Shown here: positions 35,115 to 45,343 of the stretch, in pieces
Position numbering within the stretch: position 1 is the stretch's first letter
Layout of the letters: every line of letters starts with the position of its first letter
Origin: Thalassospira sp. MCCC 1A01148
GTDB lineage: Bacteria > Pseudomonadota > Alphaproteobacteria > Rhodospirillales > Thalassospiraceae
Length of the DNA: 64,000 nt
Reading direction: 5' to 3'
Assembly: GCF_001613795.1 (NCBI RefSeq)
Contig: NZ_LPVZ01000020.1
Coordinates: 62,001 to 126,000 of the forward strand
Program-made: the position numbers and the translations under genes
The notes under the pieces: generated by a model
The model's database searches: none
Told to the model about the DNA's origin: nothing
Seen by the model: the letters and a program-made list of their open reading frames with translations, nothing else

Positions 35115-36608
35115 ATGCTAGACGCATTATACAACCCGGTGCGCACCAAGATAACCGCAGCACTGGTGATTGTTCTCCTTGGCGTGGCCAGTGTTTCGCA
35201 GATTGCGAATGCCCGCCCCGCTCCTGAGAGTTTCGCAGACCTGGCAGAAAAGCTTCTGCCAAGTGTTGTAAATATTTCCACCAGCCAAATGGTCGCCGAA
35301 CGACAGGGACCGGACTTCCAGTTCCCTCCCGGTTCGCCGTTCGAAGACCTTTTCCGTGATTTCATGGACCGCAACGGTCAGGGTGGCCAAGGCGGTCAGG
35401 CACCGCAACGCCGCCGTGCAACCGCACTTGGTTCAGGCTTCATCATCTCGCCTGACGGCTATATCGTCACCAACAACCACGTGATTGACGGTGCCGACGA
35501 GATTACCGTGCGCCTGCATGATGGCAATACGCTTGAAGCCGAACTGATCGGCCGCGACCCCAAAACCGACGTCGCCCTGCTTAAGGTCGAACCGGAAGAA
35601 GACCTGCCATTCGTCAAATGGGGGGACTCGGACAGTGCCCGCATCGGTGACTGGGCGATGGCAATCGGGAACCCGTTTGGCCTTGGCGGTACGGTGACTG
35701 CCGGTATCATCTCCGCACGAAACCGCGACATCAACCAGGGTCCGTATGATGACTTCATTCAGACGGATGCCTCGATCAACCGTGGTAACTCGGGTGGTCC
35801 GCTGTTTAACCTTGATGGTGATGTGATTGGCATCAACAGCGCGATCTATTCGCCGTCCGGCGGTTCAGTCGGGATCGGCTTTGCCATTCCGTCCGGCATC
35901 GCTCAAAGCGTTGTCGATCAGCTTAAGGAATATGGCCGCACCCGTCGTGGCTGGCTGGGTGTTCACATCCAGACCGTGACCGAAGACATCGCAGACTCGG
36001 TTGGTCTTGAAGATTCAACCGGTGCCATGGTTGCCGGTGTCGCAGAAGACGGCCCGGCCAAGGCTGCTGGCATCAAGCAGGGTGACGTCATCCTGACCTT
36101 CGATGGCAAGGAAGTTGAATCCATGCGTCGCCTGCCGCGCATCGTTGCAGAAACCCGCATTGGCAAGGAAGTCGATGTCGAAATCTGGCGCGATGGCGAA
36201 AAGAAAACCGTTCAGGTTGAGCTCGGCGAACTTGAAGAGGAAGTCGTCGCCGCAAGTGCTGGCGAGGCACAGGAACAGGAAGCACCTGCCGTTGCCGAGG
36301 CCAGCATCGACGCACTTGGCATCAAGATCGCCAATGTCGATGAAAGCCTGCGTCAACGCTATAACCTTGCCGAAGGCACCGAAGGTGTCATCGTGACCGA
36401 GGTTGCCGGTGACAGCTATGCCGCCGAAAAGGGTGTTCGCCCGGGCGACATCATCATCGAGGCATCGCACAGCTCGGTTGAAAACGTCGAAGACGTCGTC
36501 GATGCGGTCGAAACTGCGATCGAAGATGAGAAACGCACCATCCTGATGTTGATCGAAACATCGGCTGGCCCGCGTTACTTCGGCCTGACGCTGTCGGGCG
36601 ACGAATAA
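35115..36608 (+). CDS. degP: Do/DegP family periplasmic serine protease
   Basis: A 497-residue HtrA protease. It has a signal peptide (hydrophobic core ITAALVIVLLGVASV, cleavage near ANA), a trypsin-like domain with His122 (NNHVID), Asp152 (TDVALLK) and Ser226 (NRGNSGGPL), and two PDZ domains (about 290-390 and 405-495). It degrades or refolds misfolded envelope proteins. ATG 35115 gives a normal signal peptide; ATG 35073 and GTG 35037 in frame would add 14 or 26 residues. It completes the hflK-hflC-DUF2065-degP set. Confidence 0.96.
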   Translation: MLDALYNPVRTKITAALVIVLLGVASVSQIANARPAPESFADLAEKLLPSVVNISTSQMVAERQGPDFQFPPGSPFEDLFRDFMDRNGQGGQGGQAPQRRRATALGSGFIISPDGYIVTNNHVIDGADEITVRLHDGNTLEAELIGRDPKTDVALLKVEPEEDLPFVKWGDSDSARIGDWAMAIGNPFGLGGTVTAGIISARNRDINQGPYDDFIQTDASINRGNSGGPLFNLDGDVIGINSAIYSPSGGSVGIGFAIPSGIAQSVVDQLKEYGRTRRGWLGVHIQTVTEDIADSVGLEDSTGAMVAGVAEDGPAKAAGIKQGDVILTFDGKEVESMRRLPRIVAETRIGKEVDVEIWRDGEKKTVQVELGELEEEVVAASAGEAQEQEAPAVAEASIDALGIKIANVDESLRQRYNLAEGTEGVIVTEVAGDSYAAEKGVRPGDIIIEASHSSVENVEDVVDAVETAIEDEKRTILMLIETSAGPRYFGLTLSGDE

Positions 36609-36630
36609 GTCATCGCCTAAAACAAGCATC

Positions 36631-36670
36631 AAAAAAGGGCGGCCTGATTTTCAGGTCGCCCTTTTTGTTT
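36631..36670 (+). terminator. Bidirectional terminator between degP and serB
   Basis: Stem AAAAAGGGCGGCCTGA / TCAGGTCGCCCTTTTTG with loop TTTT, between convergent genes. Confidence 0.92.
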
Positions 36671-36684
36671 AACGCGGACATTTC

Positions 36685-37575
36685 CTAGGAAACGAAGTCC
36701 GACTTTGCATATCCCTGCATATAAAGCAGTGCGGTCAGATCACCGTGATTGACACAAATGCGCGCCTGTTCACGCACCGCGGGCTTGGCGTGGAAGGCAA
36801 CCCCGGTTCCGGCAAGCGAGATCATCTGAAGATCATTGGCACCATCGCCAACGGCAATCGCATCACCAACCGTGATGCCCTGCTCGGCTGACAGGTTTTC
36901 AAGCGCATCGACCTTGGCCTGGCGATCAAGAACCGGCTTTTGAACCTTGCCGGTCAGCTTGCCATCCTTTTCAAGCAAGACATTGGCCTGATCGTAATCA
37001 AAGCCAAGCTCGGCGCGCACCGCCCCGGTAAAGAAATCAAACCCGCCCGAAACCAGGGCAGCAAACCCGCCATTAGCCTTCATCGTCGCGACCAGTTCCC
37101 GCGCACCGCCGGTATACTCCACCGTTTTCCAGGCTTCCTTGAGCATCTCCGTCGACATGCCATCAAGCAATCCAACCCGTTCATCAAGCGCCGCTTCGAA
37201 ATCAAGCTCGCCATTCATCGCACGTGCCGTAATCGCCGCCACCCGGTCCTTGACCCCGGCGAACTCGGCCAACTCGTCAAGGGTTTCGCCGGTGACAATC
37301 GTGCTGTCCATATCCGCAATCAAAAGCTTCTTGCGACGTGTTGCGACCTTCTGGGTGATGGCATCCACCGGAAGCTCCGCCTCGGCCAGCGTCGTATCGG
37401 CGACATCAAGCGGAATACCATCAAAGGTCAGATCGCAAGCCTCGCCATCAGCCAACCACGTCACATCGCCAACCAATGCCCCCGCCCCGGTCAGCGCGAT
37501 TGCCGCGTTATCAATCACAGCCTTGGTCAGCGCATTCGAGTTCGGGGCGGCAATCAGGGTGAGAACCAATTTCAT
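36685..37575 (-). CDS. serB: Phosphoserine phosphatase
   Basis: A 296-residue HAD-family enzyme performing the last step of serine synthesis. The catalytic motif I is IADMDSTIVTGE, motif II includes VSGGFDFF, and motif III is GDGANDLQMI. An N-terminal domain of about 75 residues resembles the regulatory/ACT-like part seen in longer SerB. ATG 37575 (MKLVLTLIAAP) follows AAGGAG; an in-frame codon 30 bases upstream lacks support. It lies convergent with degP, the usual arrangement in Rhodospirillales. Confidence 0.97.
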   Translation of the reverse strand: MKLVLTLIAAPNSNALTKAVIDNAAIALTGAGALVGDVTWLADGEACDLTFDGIPLDVADTTLAEAELPVDAITQKVATRRKKLLIADMDSTIVTGETLDELAEFAGVKDRVAAITARAMNGELDFEAALDERVGLLDGMSTEMLKEAWKTVEYTGGARELVATMKANGGFAALVSGGFDFFTGAVRAELGFDYDQANVLLEKDGKLTGKVQKPVLDRQAKVDALENLSAEQGITVGDAIAVGDGANDLQMISLAGTGVAFHAKPAVREQARICVNHGDLTALLYMQGYAKSDFVS

Positions 37576-37678
37576 GGTCTTTGGGCTCCTTGACGGAAAA
37601 GGCAAATTCTAAATTTCCAACCTTTATCATCAACAACTATGGGAAACACAAGTCAGAACTGGAAGCCACTTAACCGCT

Positions 37679-38248
37679 TTACAAACCTGAATCGCTCAAA
37701 TGCCGCGACACAAAGTCAACGCAGTCTTCTGTCGGCTCGTACCGCGAGACAGTAAGAACCCGAGTAAGCTCGGCATCACATACGAAGTCATGACGAATGT
37801 CGCTGAATGAAGTTACAAATGCATATCCTGCAAACCCAAAAACGGCGATCTGGTAGAGAATTCCACACACGAACATCCCCAAAACGACAATATGCAGAAT
37901 CATGATGGGAATGAGTTCTAGTATAGGCTTACTCCTTCGAAATCGCTCAAACCAAGTCCGATATCCCGCTGTAAATAACTCTTCGTCAACTGCCTGCATG
38001 TAACATCGTAGTGAGAAATGTCCTCCGACGGCAGCAACCATCGCAACGAACGAGTAAAAAAGAATATTGAGTGAGTACGTAACTTGGACCACCGACTGAG
38101 TGGAGGTGATAAGAGCAATAAATGTGCTCATCATCACAGTGCCGATGATAGTTAGAGAGATCCAAGAGCATTTGGCTGCGGAAACAAATAACACTCTCCA
38201 AAACTGATAAGCTTTTTTCTTGGTTTCTAAATCAAACAAATTACTCAT
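37679..38248 (-). CDS. Orphan membrane protein in an AT-rich insert between serB and miaA
   Basis: A 189-residue protein with about four predicted helices: 20-42 (LFVSAAKCSWISLTIIGTVM), 55-80, 112-135 and 135-155. The rest is soluble, with a C-terminal tail of about 40 residues. Base composition is clearly lower in GC than both flanking housekeeping genes, and codon choice differs (many AAT, TTT, ACA-type codons). I do not recognise the family. Its place between serB and miaA, normally adjacent, suggests acquisition by transfer. Confidence 0.7.
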   Translation of the reverse strand: MSNLFDLETKKKAYQFWRVLFVSAAKCSWISLTIIGTVMMSTFIALITSTQSVVQVTYSLNILFYSFVAMVAAVGGHFSLRCYMQAVDEELFTAGYRTWFERFRRSKPILELIPIMILHIVVLGMFVCGILYQIAVFGFAGYAFVTSFSDIRHDFVCDAELTRVLTVSRYEPTEDCVDFVSRHLSDSGL

Positions 38249-38290
38249 TCCAAAATACCAATTACGCTAAAATTCAAGGTTGAAAAGATA

Positions 38291-39253
38291 ATGGTAGAAG
38301 CCGGGAAAACTCTAGTAAAAATTGTTATCGTTGCCGGCCCGACCGCCAGTGGGAAGTCGGCGCTGGCCCTTGATCTGGCGGAGGCCTTTGACGGGGTGGT
38401 GATTAATGCTGACAGCATGCAGGTCTATGAGGAACTGCGTGTGCTCTCAGCCCGCCCCGATGAAAGCGAAACCGCCCGCGCGCCGCACCGGCTTTATGGT
38501 GTGCTGTCCGGGCGCGAAGCATGTTCGGCTGGCAAGTGGCGCGACATGGCGATGGCGGAAATTGCCGACTGTCACGCCAATGGCAAACTTCCGATCATCA
38601 CGGGCGGTACGGGCATGTATCTGAATGCCCTGACTGAAGGCATTGCGCCGATCCCCGATGTGCCAGCTGCGATTCGCCAGCAAGTCACCCATGAGCTTGA
38701 AGAGCTAGGTCACGAAGCATTCTTTGCCAAACTTCAGTCAGATGACCCGGAAACGGCCGCCAATCTTGATGGCAGCAATACCCAGCGCCTGATTCGCGCC
38801 GCCGAGGTTTTTGCCCATACCGGGCGCGGATTGGCAAGCTGGCACAAGGAACCGGTGATTACCCCGCCTGAAAACATGCAATTCAAGAAACTTTGTTACA
38901 TGCCGCCGCGCGACATTCTGTATGATCGTTGTAACCGGCGTTTTGACCTGATGATTGAACAGGGTGCCATTGACGAGGTCAAAGGGCTGCTTGCCCTTGA
39001 ATTGCCTGAAACAGCGCCTGTAATGAAGGCTGTCGGCGTGCGCGAGATTTCGGCCTACCTTGCCGGGGAGATTGATCTGGCAACAGCCAAAGAGAAATCA
39101 CAGCGCGAAACCAGACGCTATGCAAAACGGCAATTAACGTGGTTTCGACACCAGATGTTAGCCAAGGAAATCATCGACGCGCAATATTCGGAAAGTTTGG
39201 CTGCAAAAATGCGTCATGATGTTAACCAATTTCTGTTGACCACGCCAAAGTGA
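38291..39253 (+). CDS. miaA: tRNA dimethylallyltransferase
   Basis: A 320-residue enzyme adding a dimethylallyl group to A37 of tRNAs that read UNN codons. The P-loop is GPTASGKSAL; DSMQVYEELRVLSARP and GGTGMYLNALTEG are also typical, as is the late RETRRYAKRQLTWFR. It heads the run toward ilvB. A terminator-like hairpin array follows within 60 bases of the stop. The single ATG at 38291 is only 42 bases from the inserted membrane gene. Confidence 0.97.
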   Translation: MVEAGKTLVKIVIVAGPTASGKSALALDLAEAFDGVVINADSMQVYEELRVLSARPDESETARAPHRLYGVLSGREACSAGKWRDMAMAEIADCHANGKLPIITGGTGMYLNALTEGIAPIPDVPAAIRQQVTHELEELGHEAFFAKLQSDDPETAANLDGSNTQRLIRAAEVFAHTGRGLASWHKEPVITPPENMQFKKLCYMPPRDILYDRCNRRFDLMIEQGAIDEVKGLLALELPETAPVMKAVGVREISAYLAGEIDLATAKEKSQRETRRYAKRQLTWFRHQMLAKEIIDAQYSESLAAKMRHDVNQFLLTTPK

Positions 39254-39274
39254 GGCGATAGGTTGGCGCTTCTG

Positions 39275-39315
39275 CCGCCTAAATGGCGGAAAACCGCCGT
39301 TTCGGCGGATTTTTC
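39275..39315 (+). terminator. Alternating-hairpin terminator or attenuator between miaA and ilvB
   Basis: Four short complementary segments alternate: CCGCC (39275-39279), GGCGG (39285-39289), CCGCC (39294-39298) and GGCGG (39304-39308), followed by ATTTTTC. Segments 3 and 4 make a normal terminator; segments 2 and 3 could form an antiterminator. It may simply end miaA transcription or may regulate read-through into ilvB. Confidence 0.65.
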
Positions 39316-39390
39316 AACTCCAATTCGAGGATAATTGGATCATGTTTCAATCACGCGGTTATCACGCGACACGTTGTTGTCGTTAAGTAA
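39283..39390 (+). other. Possible 35-codon leader ORF ending in Val codons before ilvB
   Basis: ATG 39283 opens a frame of 35 codons that stops at TAA 39390, 15 bases before ilvB. Its last residues read HAVITRHVVVVK, with six Val or Ile codons among the last eleven. The stop abuts the ilvB ribosome site, so translation could be coupled. No clear ribosome site precedes the ATG, and it begins inside the hairpin array; another small frame overlaps it (ATG 39342). It is listed as a candidate only. Confidence 0.35.
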
Positions 39391-39405
39391 AGAGGCTCGA
39401 AAATC

Positions 39406-41169
39406 ATGGCAGAACGTATTTTAAGCGGTTCGGAAGTAGTGTTGCAGGCCCTTGCTGATCAGGGTGTGGAAGTCGTGTTCGGCTATCCCGGCGGCGCTGT
39501 CCTACCGCTATATGACGAGATATTTAAACAGAACCGGATTCGTCACGTTCTCGTGCGCCATGAACAGGCTGCTGTCCACGCTGCAGAAGGTTACGCCCGC
39601 TCGACCGGCAAGGTCGGCGTCGTGCTGGTGACCTCTGGACCGGGGGCAACAAACGCCGTTACGGGCCTTACCGACGCGTTGATGGATTCCATTCCAGTTG
39701 TCTGCCTGACAGGTCAGGTCCCGACCCATCTGATCGGGAACGATGCCTTCCAGGAAGCCGACACCACCGGCATTACCCGCCCGTGCACCAAGCATAACTA
39801 TCTGGTGAAAAACCCCGATAAACTTGCCCGTACGATGCACGAAGCATTCCACGTTGCCTCAAGCGGCCGTCCGGGCCCGGTCGTAATTGACCTGCCCAAG
39901 GACATTCTTGTTGGCAAGGCCCCGTATCTGGAACCGGCACAGGTTCAGCACCGGACCTATAACCCGGTGGTCAAGGGTGATCGCGCCCAGATCGAAGAAG
40001 CCATGGAAATGCTGGCATCGGCCAAAAAGCCGATCCTGTATTGCGGTGGCGGTGTCATCAATTCCGGGACACAGGCATGCAAGCTTCTGACCGAGTTCAC
40101 CCGCATGACCGGCGCGCCGATCACGCTGACCCTGATGGGTCTTGGGGCTTATCCGGCATCGGACAACCAGTATCTTGGTATGGTCGGGATGCACGGCACG
40201 TATGAATCGAACATGTCGATGCATGATTGCGACGTCATGGTCGCGATTGGTGCACGTTTTGATGACCGTGTGACCGGCAACCTCGATTTCTTTGCGCCGA
40301 ACTCGCAGAAAATCCAGATCGACATTGATCAGAGCTCGATCAACAAGAACGTTCCGGTCGATATCGGGATCGTTGGCGATGTTGGCCATGTTCTTGAAGA
40401 CATGATCAAGATCTGGAAAGCCAAACAGTACAAGATCGAAGCCAGTGCACTTGATGGCTGGTGGAAAGAGATCGAAGGATGGCGTTCGAAACGCTGCCTG
40501 TCCTACAAGCAACCCAAAGACGTCATCAAGCCGCAGCATGTTATCCGCTCGATCCATGCCGCGACCCGCGATCGCAAAACCTATATCACCACCGATGTTG
40601 GCCAGCACCAGATGTGGGCAGCCCAGCATTTCGGGTTCGAACATCCGTATGAATGGATGACGTCCGGTGGTCTTGGCACCATGGGCTATGGCATGCCAGC
40701 GGCCCTTGGCGTTCAGGTGGCCCACCCGGATGCGACCGTGGTTTGCTTTACCGGTGATGCTTCGATCATGATGAACATTCAGGAATGCGCGACGATGACG
40801 CAGTATCGTCTGCCGATCAAGACCGTGATCCTGAACAACCGTTATATGGGCATGGTCCGTCAGTGGCAGCAGCTTCTGCACGGGTCGCGCTATTCCGAAA
40901 GCTATAGCGAAACCCTGCCCGACTTCGTCAAACTGTCCGAGGCCTTTGGCTTCACCGGGCTGACCTGCAATAACCCGGCCGATCTTGATGATGCCATCAA
41001 GCAGATGCTGGAAATTGATGGTCCGGTGATTTTGGACGTCGCTGTTGATGACAAGGAAAACTGCTATCCAATGATTCCGTCGGGCAAGCCGCATAACGAA
41101 ATGCTGCTTGGGCAGGAAACCAAGGGCGACGAAGCCATTGATTCCGACGAAGGGATGGTTCTGGTCTGA
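39406..41169 (+). CDS. ilvB: Acetolactate synthase large (catalytic) subunit
   Basis: A 587-residue thiamine diphosphate enzyme for the first common step of valine, leucine and isoleucine synthesis. It shows PGGAVLPLYDEIF, the catalytic Glu in HEQAAVHAAEGYARS, and the ThDP/magnesium site FTGDASIMMNIQECATM with the N further on. AAAGAGG precedes the ATG. ilvN and ilvC follow on the same strand, giving the standard ilvBNC order. A terminator-like array and a Val-rich small frame upstream may regulate it. Confidence 0.98.
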   Translation: MAERILSGSEVVLQALADQGVEVVFGYPGGAVLPLYDEIFKQNRIRHVLVRHEQAAVHAAEGYARSTGKVGVVLVTSGPGATNAVTGLTDALMDSIPVVCLTGQVPTHLIGNDAFQEADTTGITRPCTKHNYLVKNPDKLARTMHEAFHVASSGRPGPVVIDLPKDILVGKAPYLEPAQVQHRTYNPVVKGDRAQIEEAMEMLASAKKPILYCGGGVINSGTQACKLLTEFTRMTGAPITLTLMGLGAYPASDNQYLGMVGMHGTYESNMSMHDCDVMVAIGARFDDRVTGNLDFFAPNSQKIQIDIDQSSINKNVPVDIGIVGDVGHVLEDMIKIWKAKQYKIEASALDGWWKEIEGWRSKRCLSYKQPKDVIKPQHVIRSIHAATRDRKTYITTDVGQHQMWAAQHFGFEHPYEWMTSGGLGTMGYGMPAALGVQVAHPDATVVCFTGDASIMMNIQECATMTQYRLPIKTVILNNRYMGMVRQWQQLLHGSRYSESYSETLPDFVKLSEAFGFTGLTCNNPADLDDAIKQMLEIDGPVILDVAVDDKENCYPMIPSGKPHNEMLLGQETKGDEAIDSDEGMVLV

Positions 41170-41272
41170 TCCGCACACATAAACTGTGCGCAACGAACTC
41201 ATCAAATCAAAATGAAAAGGCCGGCGCGGGCGGCATGTGCTGCCCCCGACCGGGCCATAGCGGAGCGAAACC

Positions 41273-41782
41273 GTGAAAGAAACCGAAATTTCGAAACACA
41301 CCATATCCGTTCTGGTGGATAACGAGTCCGGCGTTCTGGCCCGTGTTATCGGGTTGTTTTCCGGCCGTGGCTATAACATCGAAAGCCTGACCGTTGCCGA
41401 AGTTGACGCCAGGGCCCACCAGTCGCGTATCACTGTGGTTACCTCGGGCACCCCGATGGTCATCGAACAGATCAAGGCACAGCTTTCGCGCCTTGTCCCG
41501 ATACACAAGGTCAGTGACCTGACCCTTGCCGGGCCAAGTGTCGAGCGCGAGCTTGCATTGGTCAAAGTGATTGCAGCGGGCGAAAAGCGTGTGGAATCCC
41601 TGCGTATTGCCGACATTTTCAAGGCGCGCGCAGTGGATGCGACCAATGATTCCTTCGTGTATGAAATCATCGGCAGCCCTGAAAAAATCGACGCCTTCAT
41701 CAAATTGATGGAGCCGCTTGGGCTTTCGGAAATTTCGCGTACCGGTGTGGCAGCGATTTCGCGCGGCACACTGACGATGTGA
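41273..41782 (+). CDS. ilvN: Acetolactate synthase small (regulatory) subunit
   Basis: A 169-residue regulatory subunit with an N-terminal ACT domain (HTISVLVDNESGVLARVIGLFSGRG, truncated here to its landmarks VDNESGVL and FSGRGYNIESL) that binds valine, and a C-terminal domain activating the large subunit. Starts at GTG 41273 after CGGAG. It is 103 bases after ilvB and 114 bases before ilvC. Names ilvN and ilvH are both used for this family in alphaproteobacteria. Confidence 0.97.
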   Translation: MKETEISKHTISVLVDNESGVLARVIGLFSGRGYNIESLTVAEVDARAHQSRITVVTSGTPMVIEQIKAQLSRLVPIHKVSDLTLAGPSVERELALVKVIAAGEKRVESLRIADIFKARAVDATNDSFVYEIIGSPEKIDAFIKLMEPLGLSEISRTGVAAISRGTLTM

Positions 41783-41839
41783 GTTTGCCCTGCCCGGTGA
41801 TCCGCATCGGGTAAGGCATTGGGGCCTGCCCCATAATAA

Positions 41840-42916
<1,077 letters not shown>

Positions 42917-42940
42917 GTACAGCTTAGCTTGTTCTTACGC

Positions 42941-42970
42941 AAACGGCCGTCCCGATGGGGCGGCCGTTTT
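42941..42970. terminator. Bidirectional terminator between ilvC and the MFS gene
   Basis: Stem AAACGGCCG / CGGCCGTTTT with an 11-base loop, between convergent genes. Confidence 0.88.
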
Positions 42971-42993
42971 GCTTTGGGGTATGTTGGCTTGGT

Positions 42994-44187
42994 CTATACG
43001 CCTTGTTTCATCTGTCTGATCGGAAAGCGCAATTCGGTCGCAGCCCAGATCAAAACGCACAGGACCGAGACCCCGGCGCCAAGAACCACCACAGCTGGCC
43101 AGCCGCCCATGCCATAGGCGATGGCCGAACTGGCAGAGCCACAGGCACCTCCCAGAAAGTAACTGGCCATATAGCCGGTGGTCAGGCGGCTGCGGGCCTC
43201 GGGGTTAAGGCGGTAAACCTCGCTCTGGTTTGAGATATGCGCCCCCTGAATGCCCAGATCGATCAGCACCACGCCAAGCGCAAAGGCAATCAGCGACCAC
43301 TGCCCCCAATAAAGCAGCCCCCAGCTTAAAACCGTTGTCATCAGGAACCCGCCGGTACTCAGCCGCGCCCAGCCCTTGTCTGCCAGCCTGCCTGCGATAC
43401 GGGCGGCCAGAATGCCAATTGCACCGATCAGGCCATACAGCCCGATCACGGCTTCGGACATGCCATATTGGCGCACCAGCATGAAGGCCATCGATGTCCA
43501 GAATATCCCGAACACGGCATATTGCAGCCCGCCAATCAGGCTGCGGCGACGCAAGACCGGTTCATCGCGAAACAGATGCAGGATCGAAAGATACAGCGTG
43601 CGGTAACTGGTGTGTGATGTTGGCGGGATATGGGGAATGATCCGGTAACAGGCCACCGAATAAACCGCCATCAGAACCGAAGCCGCAATAAACACCGACC
43701 GCCACCCCGCAAGTTCGGCCATGATGCCTGAAAATGTCCGGGCCAGCAGGATCCCCATTAACAGCCCCCCCATGACGGTGCCAACCGCGGAGCCGCGCTT
43801 GTCATCCGTTGCAAGGTGTGCCGCCAGCGGCACAAGGATTTGCGCAGTCACGCAGGTGATCCCGACCGAGATGCTAAACACCACCAGCATCAGGAACGAT
43901 GGGGCCAACCCCATTGCCAGCAACCCCACCGCCGTCAGGGCAGAGGTCACGGTCAGCAACTTACGCCGTTCATGATGATCGCCCAGTGGCACCACCGCGA
44001 TCAGCCCGGTCAGATAGCCAAGCTGTGCGACGGTCACCAGAAAACCGGCCGTGGTTTCATTCAGCCCATATTCACGGGCAAGCAGTTCAAGCAGGGGCTG
44101 CACATAGTAAAGACTGGCAACGGACAGGCCGCTTCCAACCGCCATAAAGGCCAGAAGGCCGGTTGTCAGGGTGGGCTTGGCATGCAT
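42994..44187 (-). CDS. MFS family efflux-type transporter
   Basis: A 397-residue transporter with twelve predicted helices. The loop between helices 2 and 3 reads GDHHERRKLL, a variant of the MFS motif A (usually GxLaDrxGrr), and helix 5 includes a GxxxGxxLA-type stretch (MGGLLMGILLARTFSGIMAE) like motif C of exporters. This places it nearer to drug or sugar exporters (DHA1/Bcr-like) than to importers. It is convergent with ilvC and divergent from psuG. The substrate is unknown. Confidence 0.88.
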   Translation of the reverse strand: MHAKPTLTTGLLAFMAVGSGLSVASLYYVQPLLELLAREYGLNETTAGFLVTVAQLGYLTGLIAVVPLGDHHERRKLLTVTSALTAVGLLAMGLAPSFLMLVVFSISVGITCVTAQILVPLAAHLATDDKRGSAVGTVMGGLLMGILLARTFSGIMAELAGWRSVFIAASVLMAVYSVACYRIIPHIPPTSHTSYRTLYLSILHLFRDEPVLRRRSLIGGLQYAVFGIFWTSMAFMLVRQYGMSEAVIGLYGLIGAIGILAARIAGRLADKGWARLSTGGFLMTTVLSWGLLYWGQWSLIAFALGVVLIDLGIQGAHISNQSEVYRLNPEARSRLTTGYMASYFLGGACGSASSAIAYGMGGWPAVVVLGAGVSVLCVLIWAATELRFPIRQMKQGV

Positions 44188-44349
44188 GTTCGGGTGGGCC
44201 TTAAGTCGGTTGGTGGTCGTCCTACGATAGCCGTCAAATCAGGGACTTACAATGCGGTGTCTGTCAGAGGTGCCGTGCTGCGATGGCATCGACGGATGCC
44301 ATAACGCACAGCAGCCATTCGCAAAACACCCTGCTTTGCGCTGGATTTC

Positions 44350-44378
44350 AAAGGCCGATCTGTTTAATTCTGGCCTTT
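44350..44378. repeat. AAAGGCC-N15-GGCCTTT inverted repeat before psuG
   Basis: Perfect 7-base arms ending 30 bases before the psuG start. It could be an operator or an RNA hairpin in the leader. Confidence 0.35.
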
Positions 44379-44408
44379 AAAACTTTAACTCAAAGACGAG
44401 CATGATGA

Positions 44409-45320
44409 ATGTCGGACTATATTGATATCGCCCCCGAGGTCGCAGAGGCCTTTGCCACAGGCAAGCCTGTTGTTGCCCTTGAATCAACCATCATTTCCCA
44501 TGGCATGCCCTATCCGCAGAACTTGGAAACCGCGCGTGCGGTTGAACAGGATGTGCGTGATAACGGTGCCATTCCGGCCACCATCGCCGTGATTGGCGGT
44601 CGTTGCAAGATCGGCCTGTCGCCCGAGGAACTGGAATATTTCGCAAAAGGGACCGACATCCTCAAACTGTCGCGCCGTGACATCCCCTATTGCCTTGCCA
44701 AGAAACGTGATGGTGCCACCACCGTATCAGCAACCATGATCCTGGCTGAAAAGGCCGGTATTCGCGTTTTTGCCACGGGCGGTATTGGCGGTGTGCATCG
44801 TGACCTTGCGGGTAACTTCGATGTGTCGGCCGATCTGACCGAGCTTGGCAAAACCGGTGTTGCGGTTGTCTGTGCCGGGGCAAAGGCGATCCTTGATATT
44901 CCCAAAACGCTCGAACATCTTGAAACGCTTGGCGTACCGGTTATTGCCTATGGCACTGATGAATTTCCGGCATTCTATTCGGTTGAAAGCGGTCAAAAAG
45001 CGCCGCTGCGCCTTGACACCCCCGAGGAACTTGCCGCTTTCCTTAATTCGAAATGGGAATTTGGTCTTGAAGGCGGGGCCGTCATTGGCAACCCGCCAGA
45101 AGCCGACAAGGCCCTGGCGCGTGAAGCCATCGAGGGGGCAATTGACAACGCCCTGATCGAAGCCAAGGAAAAAGGCATTCAGGGACGCGACGTCACCCCG
45201 TTCCTTCTGGCGCGCGTTACCCAGCTGACCGAAGGCAAAAGCCTTGAAGCCAATATTGCGCTGGTGCGTAACAATGCCCGACTTGGTGCTCAAATCGCAG
45301 CGTCACTCGCAAAGATATAA
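44409..45320 (+). CDS. psuG: Pseudouridine-5'-phosphate glycosidase
   Basis: A 303-residue enzyme that splits the C-C glycosidic bond of pseudouridine 5'-phosphate to uracil and ribose 5-phosphate. The family pattern is clear: ALESTIISHGMPYPQN, GLSPEELEYFAKG, KRDGATTVSATMILAEKAGI, ATGGIGGVHR and the late GGAVIGNPPEADKA. The usual partner psuK (a PfkB kinase) and a nucleoside transporter are not adjacent. Either the kinase is elsewhere or the enzyme acts in the reverse direction or on recycled nucleotide. Confidence 0.95.
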   Translation: MSDYIDIAPEVAEAFATGKPVVALESTIISHGMPYPQNLETARAVEQDVRDNGAIPATIAVIGGRCKIGLSPEELEYFAKGTDILKLSRRDIPYCLAKKRDGATTVSATMILAEKAGIRVFATGGIGGVHRDLAGNFDVSADLTELGKTGVAVVCAGAKAILDIPKTLEHLETLGVPVIAYGTDEFPAFYSVESGQKAPLRLDTPEELAAFLNSKWEFGLEGGAVIGNPPEADKALAREAIEGAIDNALIEAKEKGIQGRDVTPFLLARVTQLTEGKSLEANIALVRNNARLGAQIAASLAKI

Positions 45321-45343
45321 GCATACCCGTTTCAGGCAATTGC

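Noticed and set aside
39342..39386. 14-codon frame overlapping the Val-rich frame before ilvB
   Set aside because: Too short and with no supporting signal; the Val-rich frame is a better leader candidate.
39859..41304. 481-codon open frame antisense to ilvB
   Set aside because: Shadow of ilvB; rich in His, Arg and Gly with no domain.
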